From the NCBI RefSeq assembly GCF_004000435.1, contig NZ_RBVZ01000004.1, positions 195,078 through 228,436 on the forward strand: a DNA stretch of 33,359 bases, written 5' to 3'. The stretch is from Alexandriicola marinus. Lineage in GTDB: Bacteria; Pseudomonadota; Alphaproteobacteria; Rhodobacterales; Rhodobacteraceae. Both the position numbers and the translations under genes were made by a program. Positions 24,546 to 32,155 of the stretch are shown one piece after another (position 1 is the stretch's first letter; each line of letters opens with the position of its first letter). The notes beneath the pieces were generated by a model. That model made no database searches and had not been told where the DNA came from. It worked only from the letters and a program-made list of their open reading frames with translations.

Positions 24546-25322
24546 TTAGCGGATATCCGCGCCGATCCATTCCTCGGCAATCGCGAGGTAGGTGCCGTCT
24601 TCCATCATGGACTCCAGCGCCGCCTGCATTTCGGCGGCGAGTTCGGGGCTGCCTTCGCGGATCGCGATGCCGGCGCCGAAGGGTTCGGTCGTGGGATCGG
24701 CGAACATCTCGAATTCCTGGCCTTTCGCGGTCATCGCGAGGATGGCGGCGATCGAGTCGTTCACGATGGCGTCGACCCGGCCGTTTTCCAGCTCGAGCAG
24801 AAGCTCGGGCAGGCCCTTGTAAGTGCTGATGTCATAGCCACGCTCGCGTGCCCAATCCTCATGCGTCTCGCCCAGCGTCAGGCCGACCTTCACATCCTCG
24901 AGGTCCTCGAGGCTGCTGATGCCCGAGCCCGGATTGGTGAAGATCGCGCGCTTGTCCGAGTAATAGGGTCCGACGAAATCGACGACTTCGTCCCGCTCTT
25001 CGGTGATTGTCATGGAGCCAACGATGGCGTCGTACTTGTTGGCCAGAAGGCCGCCGATGATCCCGTCCCACGCGGTGGTGACGATCTCGACCTCGAGGCC
25101 CATGCGGCTTGCGATCTCGGCGCCGATGGCGGGATCGAAGCCCACGACTTCGTTCTGGTCATTGACGAAGTTGAACGGAGGATAGGCCCCCGACATCGCG
25201 ATGCGGATCACACCCTCTTCGCGTATGGTGTCGAGTTCTTCGGCAACCGCCGCATTCAGTCCGGCGACGACGAGGCCCGCTCCGACAAGGGCAGATGTCA
25301 TGATCATTCGGCGTGAAGTCAT
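24546..25322 (-). CDS. Polar amino acid ABC transporter substrate-binding protein
   Basis: Periplasmic family-3 binding protein, 258 residues. MTSRRMIMTSALVGAGLVVAGLNAAVA is a Sec-type signal with an AVA cleavage site; the mature protein starts near EELDTIREEGVIRIAM. The ligand-site region has GAYPPFNFVNDQNEVVGFDPAIGAEIASRMG, then SMTITEERDEVVDFVGPYY, the SBP_bac_3 pattern (the Arg of TxER typically grips the ligand carboxylate). LLLELENGRVDAIVND follows near residue 170. Start at 25322: GGAG six bases upstream supports it over the ATG four codons earlier. First gene of the eleven-gene catabolic operon, divergent from the LysR regulator. The ligand is probably an amino acid or N-acyl amino acid. 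Confidence 0.95.
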   Translation of the reverse strand: MTSRRMIMTSALVGAGLVVAGLNAAVAEELDTIREEGVIRIAMSGAYPPFNFVNDQNEVVGFDPAIGAEIASRMGLEVEIVTTAWDGIIGGLLANKYDAIVGSMTITEERDEVVDFVGPYYSDKRAIFTNPGSGISSLEDLEDVKVGLTLGETHEDWARERGYDISTYKGLPELLLELENGRVDAIVNDSIAAILAMTAKGQEFEMFADPTTEPFGAGIAIREGSPELAAEMQAALESMMEDGTYLAIAEEWIGADIR

Positions 25323-25451
25323 TTTGGTCTCCATGTTGGTTTTCGATCCGGGCCGGTCACCCGCAAGCTGTGGCGGATTCCCTCCGCTCCGACAAAAGAC
25401 TTGCATGGGGAGATACATCGCGCAAATAAATATGAGACATTATCAATATAG
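25323..25451. promoter_or_regulatory. Divergent promoter region between the LysR gene and the catabolic operon
   Basis: This 129-base gap holds an AT-rich core (25424-25450) in a GC-rich setting. It contains an ATAA-N10-TTAT dyad (25426-25443) and a wider TTGC-N17-GCAA dyad (25401-25425). LysR regulators commonly bind imperfect dyads between their own gene and a divergent target, so this is the expected control site for both directions. No exact T-N11-A core is singled out with confidence. Confidence 0.45.
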
Positions 25452-26432
25452 ATGAAAACTATGAGCCTGCCGCTTCGCAACCGCTTTCCCTGGAACCTGG
25501 ACTGGAACCTTCTGCGCACTTTCATGGTGGTGGTCGAACAGCGCGGCATCTCGAAGGCGGCGACCCATCTGGGCCTGAAACAACCCACCGTATCGGCTGC
25601 GCTCAAGCGGTTGGAAGTGACGGTGGGCAAGACGCTGATCATCCGCAAACCGAACGAATTCTCGATCACGCGGGCGGGGCAGATCCTCTACACCCAATGC
25701 GCGACGATCTTTGGCACCGTCTCGCAGATCCCCGCCATTCTCGATGAGGGCAATGCCGACGATCTCCATGGTCATCTGACGATCGCGATCACCAGTTCGG
25801 TGATCTCTGAACATTTCGACGATTTCCTGAACCGGTTCTCGATCGCGCATCCCAAGGTGACCTATTCCTTCACCGTCTATGAAAGCGACGAAGTCGAGAA
25901 GATGGTCACGCTGAACCGGTCGAGTTTCGGGATCTGCCTGTTGTCGCGCATTCCGAAAAGCCTCGATACCATGGTGCTTTACAACGAATACTTCGGGTTG
26001 TTCTGTGGTGCGCGGCACCGGCTGTTCAATGCCGAGTCGATTGCGATCGAAGACCTTGAGGGGGAGCCGTTCGTGGCCTTCCAGACCGAGGCCGAGGGTG
26101 GCCCTCTGGAATCGATCTCGACCCTGCGATCCAGCCTGAACCTGTCGCGCAACTGGCGCGGCGTGTCATCGAGCCTGAACGAGATCCGTCGCCTGATCAT
26201 GGCCGATATCGGGATCGGCGCCCTGCCCCTTCATGTGGCCCGGCGCGATGTGGAGGCGGGCCATATCCGTCAGCTGCCGCCCTATTCCAACCTGCCCAAG
26301 GTCAGCATCTACCTGATCAGCAACCCTGCCCGAAGGTATTCCGAAGCCGAGGCCACTTTCCTGTCGGCCATCGAGGCGGAGCTTTCGACCATCGGCATCG
26401 CCGAGCGAACCTATGGGCCTGATCCGTCGTGA
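25452..26432 (+). CDS. LysR-family transcriptional regulator
   Basis: A 326-residue LysR-type regulator. The N-terminal winged helix spans about 15-75 (NLDWNLLRTFMVVVEQRGISKAATHLGLKQPTVSAALKRLEVTVGKTLIIR; recognition helix at QPTVSAALKRLE). The C-terminal part is the periplasmic-binding-like effector domain, beginning near HLTIAITSSVISEHFDDFL and containing ADIGIGALPLHVARRDVEAG. The N-terminus is about 15 residues longer than usual; a second ATG at codon 4 is possible. It is divergent from the binding-protein gene, so by the standard LysR arrangement it probably activates the catabolic operon in response to its substrate or an intermediate. The effector is unknown. Confidence 0.93.
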   Translation: MKTMSLPLRNRFPWNLDWNLLRTFMVVVEQRGISKAATHLGLKQPTVSAALKRLEVTVGKTLIIRKPNEFSITRAGQILYTQCATIFGTVSQIPAILDEGNADDLHGHLTIAITSSVISEHFDDFLNRFSIAHPKVTYSFTVYESDEVEKMVTLNRSSFGICLLSRIPKSLDTMVLYNEYFGLFCGARHRLFNAESIAIEDLEGEPFVAFQTEAEGGPLESISTLRSSLNLSRNWRGVSSSLNEIRRLIMADIGIGALPLHVARRDVEAGHIRQLPPYSNLPKVSIYLISNPARRYSEAEATFLSAIEAELSTIGIAERTYGPDPS

Positions 26433-26436
26433 CCGG

Positions 26437-26450
26437 GGGGCGCGCGCCCC
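26437..26450. terminator. GC palindrome between convergent LysR and AEC genes
   Basis: GGGGCGCGCGCCCC is perfectly self-complementary and begins five bases after the LysR stop, in a 72-base gap between convergent genes. It could fold as a short hairpin serving both transcripts. There is no T-run, and folding with so short a loop needs some unpaired bases, so termination is only suggested. Confidence 0.35.
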
Positions 26451-26504
26451 GCAGCCGTCCAAAGCCCGCTCAGAACCGCGTCATCGGCGCAGCGGGACCC
26501 CGGC

Positions 26505-27434
26505 TCAGGGCAGAACGGTGAGCCAGAATGTCGCGGTCAGAACCGTCAGCGCCGTTCCGAGCAGCACGCTGGAGGCCGCGACCCGCTTGGCCGAGCCATA
26601 CATCGAGGCAAAGAGATAGGCGTTGATGCCCGGCGCCATCGCCGATGTGATCACGGCGGACCGCAGCGGACCCCGCGACAGATCGAAGACCTGCGCCAAC
26701 CCGTAGGTGATCGCCGGATGCAGAAAGAGCGACACCGAGGTGATGAAGGCGATGACGCGCAGATCGCCCTCAGGCCGATACCGGAACAGAACCCCGCCCA
26801 GCCCAAACAGGGCCGCCGGGATACCGCCCACCGCCATCATCGTCAGCGCCTCTCTCAGGACGCCGGGAACGGGCGTGCCGGTGACGTTCACGGCAAAGCC
26901 CAGCGCAATCGCGATGATCAGAGCGTTCGAGAACATCGCGCGCAGCACCTTGCCGGGCAGTTCCCTCAGCGGACCGCCACGGGCGCGCACGAATTCCATC
27001 GCGGTGATGCCCACGGCATAGCAGAATGGCGCGTGAAACGAGACGATCGCGAAATTCGACGTCAGCGCATCGGCTCCATAGGCCCGCTCCGTGATCGGCA
27101 AGCCCAGCATGACGGAGTTGGAGAACAGGCCGCAAAACCCGATCGCGACAGAATCCTCCCAGCTGCGCCGGAACAGAAACCGCGCGCCGAAGGTTCCCAC
27201 GGCAAAGCCGCAACTGGCCCCGATATAGAAGCTGCCCAGCAAATCCATCCGGAACCCGGTGCTGAGTTCGAGGGTCGAGATCGCGTTGAACAGAAGGCAC
27301 GGGATCGCAAAGCCTTGCGCGAACTTCATCAGCATGTCGACGGCTGTCTCGGAGAACAGACCGCGCCAGGCGGCCGCATATCCGAAGGCCACGATGATGA
27401 AGACCGGAAGGACGACCGTCAGAAGCTCGGACAT
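26505..27434 (-). CDS. AEC-family (auxin efflux carrier-like) transporter
   Basis: A 309-residue inner-membrane protein with about ten hydrophobic segments, of the auxin efflux carrier / malonate-type transporter family. The N-terminus ELLTVVLPVFIIVAFGYAAAWRGLF is typical, followed by FAIPCLLFNAIS and GLFSNSVMLGLPITERAYG, the family's conserved NxxxLGLP region; the C-terminal half repeats the topology (GLGGVLFR, PAITYGLAQVF, ASMYGSA). Substrates of bacterial members are mostly organic acids such as malonate or malate and cannot be told here. Start at 27434 fits the family N-terminus. It lies 25 bases after the MBL hydrolase, as the last gene of the housekeeping run, and converges on the LysR gene. 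Confidence 0.9.
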   Translation of the reverse strand: MSELLTVVLPVFIIVAFGYAAAWRGLFSETAVDMLMKFAQGFAIPCLLFNAISTLELSTGFRMDLLGSFYIGASCGFAVGTFGARFLFRRSWEDSVAIGFCGLFSNSVMLGLPITERAYGADALTSNFAIVSFHAPFCYAVGITAMEFVRARGGPLRELPGKVLRAMFSNALIIAIALGFAVNVTGTPVPGVLREALTMMAVGGIPAALFGLGGVLFRYRPEGDLRVIAFITSVSLFLHPAITYGLAQVFDLSRGPLRSAVITSAMAPGINAYLFASMYGSAKRVAASSVLLGTALTVLTATFWLTVLP

Positions 27435-27459
27435 GGAATATTCCGGTTGGAAATGAGGG

Positions 27460-28272
27460 TCACGCTGCCCCGTCCGTGATCTCGATCTCCATGCCGTCGA
27501 AGGCCGGCGTGACATGAGGCGGCGTTTCGTCCGCGACGGTCTGGTAATCAAGGTCGATATGCATGTTGGTCAGGACAGCACGGGCGGGCGCGGCCCGGGC
27601 GATCCATTCCAGCGCCAGATCAAGATGCGCATGTGTCGGATGCGGTGTCCGGCGCAGCGCATCGAGAATCCAGCAGTCCAGACCTTCGAGTTTCGGCCAG
27701 ACGGCCTCGGGTATGTCCGACACGTCCGGCAGGTAGGCCAGCCCCCCGATCCGGAAGCCAAGCGCGTCGATCGCGCCGTGGACCACCTCGAACGGATCGA
27801 GGGTGATCGCACCGCCCGCGCCCTCCACCGTCAGGGGCCCCCGGATCGTGTGCAGATCGAGGATCGGCGGGTAGGACGATCCCTCTGGCTGGACAAAGGC
27901 ATAGCCGAACCGTCCAAGCAGCGCGTCAGAGGTCGCGCCATCAGCCCAGACAGGCAGACGCGCGTTCATGTTGAAGACGATCTGACGCAGGTCATCGAGA
28001 CCGTGGACATGATCGGCATGGGCATGGGTAAAGACCACCGCGTCAAGCCGCCCGACATTGGCATCGAGCAGCTGATCACGCAGGTCGGGGCTCGTGTCGA
28101 TCAGGACCCGCGTCTCGCCTTCGGGGCCCGTGCGGCGCAGCAACAGCGAACACCGTCTGCGCCGGTTACGCGGATCGGTCGGGTCGCAATCGCCCCAATT
28201 GCCCCCGTCATCGGACAGGCGCGGGACGCCGCCGGAGGACCCGCAGCCAAGGATCGTGGCACTCAGTATCAT
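27460..28272 (-). CDS. Metallo-beta-lactamase fold hydrolase (PhnP-like)
   Basis: A 270-residue MBL-fold protein resembling PhnP, a cyclic phosphodiesterase of phosphonate metabolism. The N-terminus ILSATILGCGSSGGVPRLSDDGGNWGDCDP has the GCGSSGGVP signature of this branch. Metal ligands are in VFTHAHADHVHGLDD near residue 78, with later His in FEVVHGAIDALGF and HAHLDLALEW. Start at 28272 overlaps the tatD stop by four bases. No phosphonate genes are in the window, so the PhnP-like activity should not be taken as its physiological role; coupling to tatD suggests a nucleic acid or housekeeping job. Confidence 0.9.
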   Translation of the reverse strand: MILSATILGCGSSGGVPRLSDDGGNWGDCDPTDPRNRRRRCSLLLRRTGPEGETRVLIDTSPDLRDQLLDANVGRLDAVVFTHAHADHVHGLDDLRQIVFNMNARLPVWADGATSDALLGRFGYAFVQPEGSSYPPILDLHTIRGPLTVEGAGGAITLDPFEVVHGAIDALGFRIGGLAYLPDVSDIPEAVWPKLEGLDCWILDALRRTPHPTHAHLDLALEWIARAAPARAVLTNMHIDLDYQTVADETPPHVTPAFDGMEIEITDGAA

Positions 28273-29078
28273 GCGGCGGGCGCCTCCCATGCGGCGGCCT
28301 TGGCAAAGAGCCGGTCGAAATTGCGCGTCGTCTGGGCCGCGAAATCCTCGGGGCTCATCCCGAAGACCTCGGCGCCGCGGGCGGCGGTGTGGGCCACGAA
28401 GGCGGGCTCGTTGCGCTTGCCGCGATGGGGCGGCGGCGCGAGATAGGGGCTGTCGGTCTCGACAAGGATCCGGTCGACGGGTGCGGTGGCAAAGATATCG
28501 CGCAAGTCCTGGCTTCGGGGAAAGGCCGCGATGCCCGACATCGACAGGTAGAACCCCATGTCCAGCGCCTCGCGCGCCAGTTCGGCACCGGATGAGAAGC
28601 AATGCATCACGCAGCTGTAGGGGCCGTCCTTCAGACCGTCACGCAGGATGCGGGCCATGTCCTCGTCGGCGTCGCGGGCATGGATGATCAGGGGCAGACC
28701 CGTCTCGCGCGCCGCATCGATGTGGATGCGCAGCGATGTCTGCTGCACCTCTGCGCTTTCGGCGGTGTAATGGTAATCGAGCCCCGTCTCCCCGATGCCG
28801 ACCATCTTGGGATGGCGGGCCAGTGCGACCAGCTCGTCCACCGAGGCCAGCGGCTCTTCGGCGGCGCTCATCGGATGGGTTCCGGCGGCATAGAAGACGG
28901 GATCATGGGCCTCGGCGATGGCGCGCACCGCGGGTTCGTTCCTCAGCCGCGTGCAGATCGTGACCATGCGTTCGACCCCGGCGGCCTGCGCGCGGGCGAT
29001 CACCTCGGGGCGTTCGGCCTCGAAGTCGGGAAAATCCAGATGGCAATGGCTGTCGACGAGTGTCGGCGGGGCGGACAT
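28269..29078 (-). CDS. TatD-family metal-dependent hydrolase (DNase)
   Basis: A 269-residue TIM-barrel metallohydrolase of the TatD family, members of which act as 3'-5' exonucleases or D-aminoacyl-tRNA hydrolase-like enzymes. Metal-binding motifs are LVDSHCHLDFPDF at the N-terminus, IGETGLDYHY near 95, LIIHARDADEDM near 130, VMHCFSSGAEL near 157 and VETDSPYLAPPPHRGKRNEP near 205. The set is complete. It lies 12 bases after holB and overlaps the MBL hydrolase by four bases, a gene order common in alphaproteobacteria. Confidence 0.95.
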   Translation of the reverse strand: MSAPPTLVDSHCHLDFPDFEAERPEVIARAQAAGVERMVTICTRLRNEPAVRAIAEAHDPVFYAAGTHPMSAAEEPLASVDELVALARHPKMVGIGETGLDYHYTAESAEVQQTSLRIHIDAARETGLPLIIHARDADEDMARILRDGLKDGPYSCVMHCFSSGAELAREALDMGFYLSMSGIAAFPRSQDLRDIFATAPVDRILVETDSPYLAPPPHRGKRNEPAFVAHTAARGAEVFGMSPEDFAAQTTRNFDRLFAKAAAWEAPAA

Positions 29079-29090
29079 GGGCAGGCCTTG

Positions 29091-30218
29091 TTATGCGGCG
29101 ACCGCGCGGGCCGTCTCTTCGATCCGGAACAGGATATCGAGGATCAGTGCGGCAGGGTCAAGGTTGACCGCCCGTCCCCGGCGGGCGCGGGCCGACACCT
29201 CCTGCTGGAGGTCGGCCCAGGCGCGGGCCGCGTGATCGTGTGGCGAGAGCCGCACCAGAAGCCGCGCTTCGCCGGGCGCACCCTGAAGGTGAGGCCCGCC
29301 GGTCAGCCCCGCGCGGGCGGCGCGCGCCAGAAAGATGTCGATCAGATCGAGCGTCAGGGAAAAGCGCGCCTCCGAGCCGCGCCCGGCGCAGGCATCCGCG
29401 ATGCGCAGGGCCTCGGGCCGTTTCATCCGCGGCAGATCGGAAAAGAGCGCCACCAGTTCGGCATAGAGCGGCAAGCCGTCATGACCCAGAAGCGCGATGG
29501 CCGCGCCCGCCGATCCGCCGGCCAGAACCGCCAGCGCGTCTGGGGCATCGGTGTCGAGCCCGATCCCCGACAGGACCTCATCAAGCTCGGTCGGGCCAAG
29601 CGTGGAGAGGCGCAACTCCCGGCAGCGCGACCGGATCGTGGGCAGCAGGCGCGACGGCTGGTGCGCGACCAGAAGAAGGGTGCACCGCGCCGGGGGTTCC
29701 TCCAACTCCTTCAGGACGGCATTGGCGGCAGAGACGTTCATCTCATCGGCGGCATCGATGATCACCACCCTGCGCCCGCCATCGGTGGCCGAAAGGTGAA
29801 AGAATGACTTCAGCTTGCGCACCTCGTCGGCGCGGATCACGTCGGCCAGCTTGTCGCCCTTGGTGTTCGCGCCCCGGCGCACGATGAACAGCCGCGGATG
29901 CGCACCCGACCGGATCAGGGCCGCGTCGGGGTGATCGGGCGGGATATCGAGGCTCTCGGGTGGTGGCGGCGCACCGAAAAGCCCGTCGCCGTCGTCTGGC
30001 TGTTCGGCCAGAAGGAAGGCCGCGATGCGATAGGCCAGCGTGGCCTTGCCCACGCCCTTGGGCCCGGTCAGAAGCCACCCCGAATGCAGCCGTCCCGAGC
30101 GATAGGCGGTCAGGAACGCCTCTTCGGCGGCCCCCTGCCCGATGAGGCGCACGGCCTCGCGCGGATGGGGCGCGCCCTCGATCCGGTCCGGTTCCGGCAG
30201 GCTGTCGGGTTCGGCCAT
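29091..30218 (-). CDS. holB: DNA polymerase III subunit delta'
   Basis: Clamp-loader subunit of the replicative polymerase, 375 residues, an AAA+ protein that helps load the beta clamp. The P-loop is LLTGPKGVGKATLAYRIAAFLL near residue 54; GKA in place of GK[ST] is usual for delta'. Walker B-like VVIIDAADEMNVSAANAVLKELEEPP is near 155 and the sensor/SRC motif VAHQPSRLLPTIRSRCREL near 190. No four-Cys zinc module is apparent between P-loop and Walker B. It sits three bases after tmk on the same strand, the common tmk-holB pairing. Confidence 0.94.
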   Translation of the reverse strand: MAEPDSLPEPDRIEGAPHPREAVRLIGQGAAEEAFLTAYRSGRLHSGWLLTGPKGVGKATLAYRIAAFLLAEQPDDGDGLFGAPPPPESLDIPPDHPDAALIRSGAHPRLFIVRRGANTKGDKLADVIRADEVRKLKSFFHLSATDGGRRVVIIDAADEMNVSAANAVLKELEEPPARCTLLLVAHQPSRLLPTIRSRCRELRLSTLGPTELDEVLSGIGLDTDAPDALAVLAGGSAGAAIALLGHDGLPLYAELVALFSDLPRMKRPEALRIADACAGRGSEARFSLTLDLIDIFLARAARAGLTGGPHLQGAPGEARLLVRLSPHDHAARAWADLQQEVSARARRGRAVNLDPAALILDILFRIEETARAVAA

Positions 30219-30221
30219 TGC

Positions 30222-30878
30222 TCAGACCACCTGGCTCATCCTGGCCTGGACCTGTGCTGCAATCTCGGCGGCGACCTCGGCCTCCGGCCGGTTGCCGTCG
30301 ATGATGATGCAGCGATCCGACTGGGACCGGGCCAGCGCAAGGAAGCCGTGCCGAAGCGTTTCCTGAAACCCGAGGCCGAAGTCCTCGAACCGGTCTTCGC
30401 CCGACTTGCGCGCGAGACCCCGGTTCAGCGCCACCGCCGGGTCCATGTCGATGATGAATGTCAGTTCCGGTTCGCGGCCGATCATCAGCCCGTGAAGCCG
30501 GTCGACCACGTCGCGCAGATCGCCGCGGGTGGCCCCCTGATAGACGCGGGTTGAATCCGCGAACCGGTCGGTGATGACGGTCTGCCCCCGGGCCAGCGCC
30601 GGTTCGATCACCCGTTCGAGGTGATCGCGCCGCGCGGCAGTGAACAGCAGGATCTCTGTCTCGGCCGACCAGCGCCCCGGATCCCCCGTCAAAAGCAGGC
30701 TGCGAATCTCTTCGGCGCCGGGGCTGCCGCCGGGTTCGCGCGTCAGGACCACCTCGGCCCCCATGGCCCCCAGCCTTTGGGCCAAGGCGCGGGCCTGGGT
30801 CGACTTGCCCGAGCCGTCTATGCCTTCGAAACTGATGAATTGCCCCGACGCCATACCGCCCGGTCCGGGAACGGTCAT
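30222..30878 (-). CDS. tmk: Thymidylate kinase
   Basis: Phosphorylates dTMP to dTDP for DNA synthesis; 218 residues, of normal length. The P-loop is FISFEGIDGSGKSTQARALA, the DR(Y/F) motif VITDRFADSTRVYQG near 100, and the nucleoside-binding region LTREPGGSPGAEEIRSLLL near 40. The start at 30878 overlaps the carboxypeptidase stop by four bases; an in-frame ATG eight codons later (30854) sits closer to the family N-terminus and is possible. Part of the dac-tmk-holB-tatD run. Confidence 0.95.
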   Translation of the reverse strand: MTVPGPGGMASGQFISFEGIDGSGKSTQARALAQRLGAMGAEVVLTREPGGSPGAEEIRSLLLTGDPGRWSAETEILLFTAARRDHLERVIEPALARGQTVITDRFADSTRVYQGATRGDLRDVVDRLHGLMIGREPELTFIIDMDPAVALNRGLARKSGEDRFEDFGLGFQETLRHGFLALARSQSDRCIIIDGNRPEAEVAAEIAAQVQARMSQVV

Positions 30879-32077
30879 GCCCCGCCCGGCGCCGTCAGAA
30901 GCGGCTCGATCAGATCGGCCTGCTGCGGTGCGAATCTCTCGAGCAGGACAAGCGCGGCCGTGCGCAGCTTGACCCCGAAGGTGCCGGCCGCGACATCGGC
31001 ATCGGCCACCAGCGGAACACGCACTTCCGGCAGACCTTCCTCGCGCCGCACGATCAGCTCGCCCAGACGCTGACCCGCCGTCACCGGCGCGTCGATCGGG
31101 CTGAGGAAAACGGCCTCCGCCTCGATCTGGTCGATCTGCTCGAGCGGCATCAGGAGCGAGACATCCTCCGCGATGCTGAGCCCTACCGTCGGCGCGGCGC
31201 CCATCCAGACCTCGGCCTCGGCGACCCGGGTTCCTGCGGCCGGCAGGCTGCGCTGCGCGAATTGCCGGAAGGCCCAGTTCACGAGGCGCTCGGCCTCGTC
31301 GCGGCGATCCTCCGGGGTATCGAGGCCGGTGATCACGAAGACGATGCGCCGGTCGCCGCGCTTGGCCGACCCCACAAGCCCATAGCCCGCCTCCTGCGTG
31401 TGCCCGGTCTTGAGGCCATCTGCCCCGATCCCCATACCCAGCAGCGGATTTCGGTTCTGCGAATTGGCGGGCACCCGACCGTCAAATGCAAATTCCTGCT
31501 CTGCAAAAAGCGGGTAGAACGTCGGAAAATCATTGATCAGATGGTCAGCCAGGATGCCAAGATCGCGCATCGACATGCGATGATCGGGATCGGGCCAGCC
31601 GTTCGAATTGGTCAGGACCGTGCTGGACATCCCCAGTTCGCGGGCCCGGTCCGTCATCATCGTGGCAAAACCCGCCTCCGTTCCATCCGGGGACAATGCC
31701 TCGGCCAGAACGGTGGTCGCGTCATTGCCCGACAGGACGATCACGCCACGGATCAGATCCTCGACGCTGACCCGTTCGCCCGCGCGCAGGAACATCGACG
31801 AACCGCCATAATCCATCGCATGTTGCGACACAGGCAAAGTCTCGTCGATCTTCAACCGGCCATCGGCCACAGCCTCGAACGCCATGTAAAGCGTCATCAG
31901 CTTGGACATGGAGGCCGGAGGCAGGGCCTCGTCGGCATTCTTTTCCAGAAGGACGGTGCCCGTCGTCTGATCAAAGACATAGGCGGCGCGCGCCTGTGTC
32001 TCGAAGGCCTGCGCCACGGCAAGCATGGGCAGAAGAAGAAAGGCGACGGAGATCAGGCCCCCGATCAGGCGCAACAT
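30875..32077 (-). CDS. D-alanyl-D-alanine carboxypeptidase (PBP5/6 family)
   Basis: Periplasmic penicillin-binding protein that trims the terminal D-Ala of peptidoglycan stem peptides; 400 residues. LIGGLISVAFLLLPMLAVAQA is a signal peptide with an AQA site. The active-site SxxK is Ser56-Lys59 (PASMSKLM), the SGN triad is at 116-118 (VLSGNDATT) and the KTG motif at 223-225 (GLKTGHTQEAGYG). The C-terminal 100 residues are the beta-rich PBP5_C domain, which helps hold the enzyme at the membrane. The 78-base gap before it contains a hairpin. It overlaps tmk by four bases. Confidence 0.95.
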   Translation of the reverse strand: MLRLIGGLISVAFLLLPMLAVAQAFETQARAAYVFDQTTGTVLLEKNADEALPPASMSKLMTLYMAFEAVADGRLKIDETLPVSQHAMDYGGSSMFLRAGERVSVEDLIRGVIVLSGNDATTVLAEALSPDGTEAGFATMMTDRARELGMSSTVLTNSNGWPDPDHRMSMRDLGILADHLINDFPTFYPLFAEQEFAFDGRVPANSQNRNPLLGMGIGADGLKTGHTQEAGYGLVGSAKRGDRRIVFVITGLDTPEDRRDEAERLVNWAFRQFAQRSLPAAGTRVAEAEVWMGAAPTVGLSIAEDVSLLMPLEQIDQIEAEAVFLSPIDAPVTAGQRLGELIVRREEGLPEVRVPLVADADVAAGTFGVKLRTAALVLLERFAPQQADLIEPLLTAPGGA

Positions 32078-32106
32078 GGCAGCAAGCTCCCTGGTTTTGG
32101 ATCCGT

Positions 32107-32135
32107 TTCAGCCGCCGGGCAGAGCGGCGGCTGAA
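32107..32135 (-). terminator. Stem-loop between the SPOR lipoprotein and carboxypeptidase genes
   Basis: TTCAGCCGCCG and CGGCGGCTGAA form a perfect 11-base stem with a seven-base loop in the 78-base gap. On the minus strand it is followed by ACGG rather than T's, so it is a weak candidate for intrinsic termination. It may be an attenuator or processing site between the two genes. Confidence 0.45.
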
Positions 32136-32155
32136 CGTGGCCCCGGTCGGCGGGG

